Assembly: GCA_025529335.1 (NCBI GenBank)
Contig: JAMYHX010000459.1
Location: forward strand, 1 to 34,853
Direction: 5' to 3'
Length of the DNA: 34,853 nt
Source of the DNA: Rhizopus sp. PT2906
Taxonomy: Eukaryota; Mucoromycota; Mucoromycetes; Mucorales; Rhizopodaceae
The notes under the pieces are model-generated. The model saw only the letters and a program-made list of their open reading frames with translations. It was not told the origin of the DNA and did not search any database. Each line of letters starts with the position of its first letter. The first letter of the stretch is position 1. A program made the translations under genes and the position numbers. Below are positions 30,656-34,853 of this stretch, one piece after another.

Positions 30656-32448
30656 TTAAATCAACATGCCTTCTAGTTCATTTAACACTCTTTGCTTCGC
30701 ATTTTGAAAGTTAGCCTCTGATAGATCACCCCATGCATTTGCCAACTGTGCTCCTTCCTCTTCATAACTCTCATCAAAGTTTTTGATTTCAGGTAAATCA
30801 GTCTTGCCTAGTTTCTCTGCTTGATAGTTTAGCCAGCCAACATAAATTTCACGTCGTCGTCGGTCACACGCGTATAGGTCGTCCAGGGGTAGACCAGGGT
30901 TAAAGCTATCGGCTAGCTGACACATAAGCTCGGCGGTCGGAATGCATGCATTTCCGCTCCATACACGAGCAACGACTTGTGCTTGGGTATCAAAGTAAGG
31001 TGTGATACTAAACATACGAGGCATGCCCACAAAGCAAAGCGTGGGATCCGACATGAGAAACACTTCATGATAAGCATTGAGAGGGTACTTGCGTCCGAGG
31101 ACAACATGACTAGGAGGTACGTCAATAAACTTTGGCTTTGCAGATGACTGGTACTCTTCTTCTCGAATGATAAGACCGTCCAAGTAGCTGAGTGAATGTG
31201 TGTATCCGGTGCAAAAGATGACCTGATCTACATCCTTTAGCACCGTTCCGTCTTGGAAGGTGATACTACCGTCCACTTCTCCCTCTGGATTCGAAAACGA
31301 GGCTACCTCACACTTGACGTCCACACACTTGGGTATCTTTGCACGAATGATGTTTTCAACTGGAAAAGGCGTTGTAAAATTTCCTTTTAATGCCATAGTG
31401 ATTGACTTGGCAAAGCCCTCCAAAGACCTAGCAATATCGACACCAGAAACTCGTACACCAATAAGTAAAACGTTCTACAATACACACTATAAGACACAAA
31501 CATATATACTTTAAACTCCTTGCTTGCCTTATCCTTAAAATCTTCAGGTCGTCTAAACTGTTTTGAATGGGCGACCTTTACGGGCCACATCTTGTTAAAG
31601 GCAGTCAGGTTCTTGATGTCGGGCACATAGGGTTCTTGATGGACCCCTGACGCGGCAACCACAGCATCAAACTTTTCCCTCCACTTTGTTTCCTTGACAA
31701 ATCCGCTTGGATAGACATCATACTTTGACAACACGAGCTCCCATTCATCATCAGTGGTTTTAGCAGCTATATCAACGCTTGTACCGAAATCTATTAGCTT
31801 CATCAAATTGAACGTAGTCGCATATCGCTCAAAGTAAGCCAACATCTCCTGGTGTGTAACTAACCCTGACGTGCCTTCCGGGAAAGCAAAGTCAGGATAA
31901 GCAAGATGCTGAGAAGGGATGTTTGTGAATAGATCACGATAGCAGCCTGAAGGTGGGCACTTTCTAAAGATCCTTTGACGAAGTTCGGGTGTGATTTCAT
32001 ACATTCGTGTGCGTTTGGTTCCGTCTTTGGGTACATCATCTGTATTTCCATCGTCCAAGCTTATACGACTCGTGGGCATCTTTGGCTTGGGTGGTGCCGT
32101 GTCCGAGTACTTCCTATAGAGATGATGATGTGCGTCCGTTTAGGCGTTTATCTGTGTTTGAATTAGCAGTTCTTACCAAATACCACCAACAGAGCTATTT
32201 CGTTCAAAGACCTTGACATTCAAGCCGGCATCTCTTAAATGACGAGCACTACAAAGCTATTACAGTTCAAATCTTGTGTGTGCTTTATAATGTATATATA
32301 TATACTATACCCCATAAGGACCAGCGCCTATAACGGCTACGTTCTTTATTGGTTTCTTGAATATAAAAGGATGATCAAGAGCTACTTGAGCATCATTATG
32401 GATAAGGTCCACAAGTTCCTGAAAGGACACTACTCTTTCAGACGTCAT
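30656..32448 (-). CDS. Flavin-containing monooxygenase-like protein
   Basis: Four exons: 32448-32311, 32256-32177, 32113-31510, 31474-30656; 546 residues. The FAD-binding GxGxxG is at 41-46 (VAVIGAGPYG-LCSARHLRDAG, intron in between), with VFERNSSVGGIW after it. The NADP site is NVLLIGVRVSGVDIARS (275-291). Between them the FMO signature FxGxxxHxxxY is degenerate: W249, V251, H255, F259 in WPVKVAHSKQF. The C-terminus has DQVIFCTGYTHSLSYL, the FATGY-type motif of FMOs and N-hydroxylating relatives, so it is a class B flavin monooxygenase by fold; substrate unknown. The last intron is only 35 nt and must be removed because it shifts the frame. The neighbouring HOT gene converges with a 32-bp gap. 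Confidence 0.9.
31475..31509 (-). other. 35-nt intron
   Basis: On the minus strand GTATATATG...TTGTAG, 35 nt. Reading through it breaks the frame, and removal restores EFK-NVLLIGVRVSGVDIA. It is the shortest of the 46 introns modelled; the next shortest are 46 nt. Confidence 0.8.
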
Positions 32449-32579
32449 TTTTTTATTAAAAATAAAGAAAAAGAAGTAAAAATGAGATGAAAATCAGATG
32501 CTTTTATATGGGCTGTATGACCAAGCTTTTTTTTATTTTATTTTTGTTTATATACAGAAAAAGTGTTTATTTACAATGC
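32449..32579. promoter_or_regulatory. FMO-like gene upstream region, PIP5K 3' flank
   Basis: 131 bp between two minus-strand genes: AT-rich with an A/T-rich block just upstream of the FMO-like ATG (32449-32480) and T runs near 32526-32543. Must hold both the PIP5K 3' end and the FMO-like promoter. Confidence 0.5.
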
Positions 32580-34292
32580 TTACATCTTCTTTTTCAAGGA
32601 AGAGCCAACCGCTTGTATCATGAAATTCAGAAATCGTTTACCATAAATGACTGGAGGAACAGCAGAGATACCAGTTTTGTCTTGTGTGATACTTTTCCAG
32701 ATGTGTTCAGCCTTTTTGGCAATGTTGTATGGTGTTAGGATATCAATGATTCCAACATAGTACAGCTTATCCAGTGGCTTGTCTTGTTCGTCACTTGATC
32801 GGAAACCACCGTCGTCTGCATAAAATATGCACCATTTTCGACTATTTTAGGGAACAAGTTAGGGCACCATAAGAGGAGGATTTTACATGTCCTTACTCTT
32901 CAGATGGACTAGAAGGCAGCTCAGCAGATTCAAGACTAACTGTATTTGTATTTCTTCTTACTCTACGCATCACATCTGATCTTGTACGTTTAGTCACTCG
33001 TTTTTCTCTCTCGTCAGCCTTGGGCTAGGGGAAATATGTTGAGACAGGGCTTACAGAGATGATATATTTTGATATACTCACTGTAACAATATGCAAACTC
33101 TGGTTTCTAATACATTCCGTGTTTCCCTTTTTGATATCATGTATGCCCACTAAAAGACTATAGTCCATAATGTTGAGCCTACGTAGGGTATCAACGTCTC
33201 TCTCTAATTGAGTCAAGAATAGCACTCTCTTTCTTTCGCCGAGCTCCATCTTTTCATTTCTCTTGACCCAATTTTGATCTTTTAATACTGCTCTTGGATT
33301 CTTTTTGATTTCTTCTTCTGATGTCAATCTACCAAACGTTGAGCCCTTGAGATCAAACGTTGCATGAATGTCTTTATTGGGCGGAAGTACGTTTCCCATG
33401 ATTACAAAGTGAATCTTTCTTCCTCTTGGTAATTTGATTCTGTGTAGTCCATAAAATCGACATAGTAAAGTGTTTGGATTACTACAAACATGCTATCATA
33501 AATAATAAGAAAGTGTTCTCCCTTCACCTTTCAATGCCCCCCTGTTTTCAAGTGCGTTGGTTTGTAATAAATACCTCGTAATATTGTTTCAGTATCTTTC
33601 TCATGAATTTATGCTCGGAATGATGGATCGTTTTTATAATGAATCGGTAATCTCTTGAATAATAAAAGAAGCTCCCACTCTTTCCAGGTGATACGATCTC
33701 ACTCAGTATGTACTTATTGGTCAACGACATTAAGTAATCTGCTGCATCAATATGAAACTTTTCTCGAAGGTGCCTGAATACCCAAGGTGCATAGTCTTTA
33801 AATTTGAAGTCATACTTTACGCCTGGTGTTAATTCATTACCCGTCCTATTCACAATTCAGTAAGTTCATATCAGGAGCAGGTATGTGTTTGGTTATTTTT
33901 TTTTACGCATCAAAGGCAAGTTTATGAGCCGCATAAAAGTCATCCTGTGTTAGGTTTCTCTGCATCTTGGCTGAAACTCTTCCAACCGCAATCCGAATGC
34001 CAGTGAGCATATCATACATCAATTGATAATTTGGGTGTCCTTCGGCTACTTTTGTACCAATGGTTACACGAAACTCATCTTCAGAATCATCTGCATAAGT
34101 CTTTCGTTTGGTGTGTCCTTTGGGTGATTGAGGTGATTTAAGCTTGGAATTGTTTTGAGGTAGGATGCATATCGATGGTCGAGTGTTGTCCGAGGTTATT
34201 TCTGATTGTTTGTCAATGACAAAACCACTGTCTTTTCTTTTAGTTGGACTTGTCTCTGGTGAATAGATCTCAGTGGTGGTTGCTACTTGCAT
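32580..34292 (-). CDS. Phosphatidylinositol-4-phosphate 5-kinase (Mss4/type I PIPK-like)
   Basis: Five exons: 34292-33907, 33845-33575, 33492-33082, 33024-32897, 32841-32580; 485 residues. After a Ser/Pro/Lys-rich N-terminus (1-70), the PIPK kinase fold follows: GIRIAVGR, KFKDYAPWVFRHLREKF, glycine-rich loop EIVSPGKSGSFFYYS with the ATP-binding Lys in RFIIKTIH, then NPNTLLCRFYGLHRIKLP, VIMGNVLPP, FDLKGSTFGR (about 265-274), catalytic NIMDYSLLVGIHD (about 328), FYADDGGFRS, YYVGIIDILTPYN. An activation-loop-like KKAEHIWKSITQD and ISAVPPVIYGKRF complete it. It makes PI(4,5)P2 at the plasma membrane, controlling actin and secretion. Compared with yeast Mss4 (over 700 residues), the N-terminal extension is short. 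A Lys/Arg-rich insert (REKRVTKRTRSDVMRRVRR) sits before the ADDGG motif. All four introns (55-82 nt) keep frame. Confidence 0.93.
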
Positions 34293-34807
34293 TAATTATA
34301 AATATTTAAAAAAAAAAGAAGAAAAAAGAGAAAGAAAGAACTGTATAAAGACAACATCGGGAAATAAAATTTTCTATTGTTATCGACACCAGCTTACATT
34401 GAATCGCTCTTTTGCAGGACATAACCATGACGTACTTATTCTTATTGTACTTGATCTATTTTAGATTAAAAGACGTTGCTTTCAATTTGTTTCTAGCATG
34501 TTTATGATTGATGACAAGCAATAATAATGAAATGCTTTTGTATAGTTGGTAAATATTGAAACAGACAAGATGAAAATCATGTATACCTCCATTGATCGAC
34601 GTAAAGAAAATCTTTATGAATGTACTTTGTACCTTGGATGATGTCAATCCTCCTTATTTTAATATCATTCATACAATCTGATAACACCATCATGATGCAA
34701 GATTGGGACTACAAGTGTATTATAGATTGAAGCCTGCTTCTTAATTTGGATCTACACAAGCATATCTCTCTCTCTTTTTCTTTATACAAGTGGGCTTTTA
34801 AGTGACT

Positions 34808-34853
<46 letters not shown>
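34293..34853. other. Upstream of the PIP5K gene to the window end
   Basis: 561 bp of AT-rich DNA with a purine-rich tract (34305-34340). A 63-codon minus-strand ORF (34456-34647) has no recognisable domain and is not called. (CT)n near 34764-34775. The sequence ends in a T run. Confidence 0.5.
34813..34851. repeat. 39-base T homopolymer at the window end
   Basis: An uninterrupted T run two bases before the end. As it stops the sequence, it probably marks a contig break at a homopolymer. Confidence 0.95.

Noticed and set aside
34456..34647. 63-codon minus-strand ORF near the right end
   Set aside because: No domain or neighbour exon found; AT-rich composition.

Overview
This is nuclear DNA from a filamentous fungus, most likely an early-diverging Mucoromycota (Mucorales type). 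The evidence is the AT-rich intergenic DNA, many 45-110 nt introns with GT...AG ends, the gene families present (WOPR/Gti1-Pac2, Rua1-type regulator, fungal complex I 9.5 kDa subunit, SulP permease with STAS), and two members of what I believe is a Mucorales-expanded family. I rebuilt 14 protein-coding genes by hand, with 46 introns in total. In 13 of them every exon joins in frame at canonical sites. The first gene has one uncertain acceptor.

Layout. 1-2,900: a 33-bp tandem repeat, then a minus-strand gene for a two-zinc-finger protein with a PD-(D/E)XK-like motif, then repeat-rich DNA. 2,990-3,710: a decayed fragment that looks related to that gene, followed by a small inverted repeat. 3,790-5,484: a very large, almost perfect inverted repeat (671-bp arms, one mismatch, 353-bp spacer) flanked by the 4-bp direct repeat GTAT. 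5,485-7,400: AT-rich DNA with little recognisable content. 7,404-34,292 is a normal gene-dense region: Rua1-like regulator (+), homeodomain protein (-), complex I 9.5 kDa subunit (-), tubulin-folding cofactor B (+), RS-rich RRM protein (+), sulfate permease (-), homocysteine S-methyltransferase (-), WOPR regulator (-), BAR-PH-ArfGAP (-), Itc1/ACF1-like ISWI partner (+), hydroxyacid-oxoacid transhydrogenase (+), flavin monooxygenase-like (-) and PI4P 5-kinase (-). The window ends in a 39-base T run.

No operon logic applies. Some neighbourhoods are still suggestive: sulfate import sits beside methionine recycling, complex I and TBCB share a 226-bp divergent promoter, and HOT and FMO genes converge with only 32 bp between stop codons. 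Three putative developmental transcription factors (Rua1-like, homeodomain, WOPR) lie within about 14 kb. No tRNA, rRNA, CRISPR array or intact transposase was found by eye.
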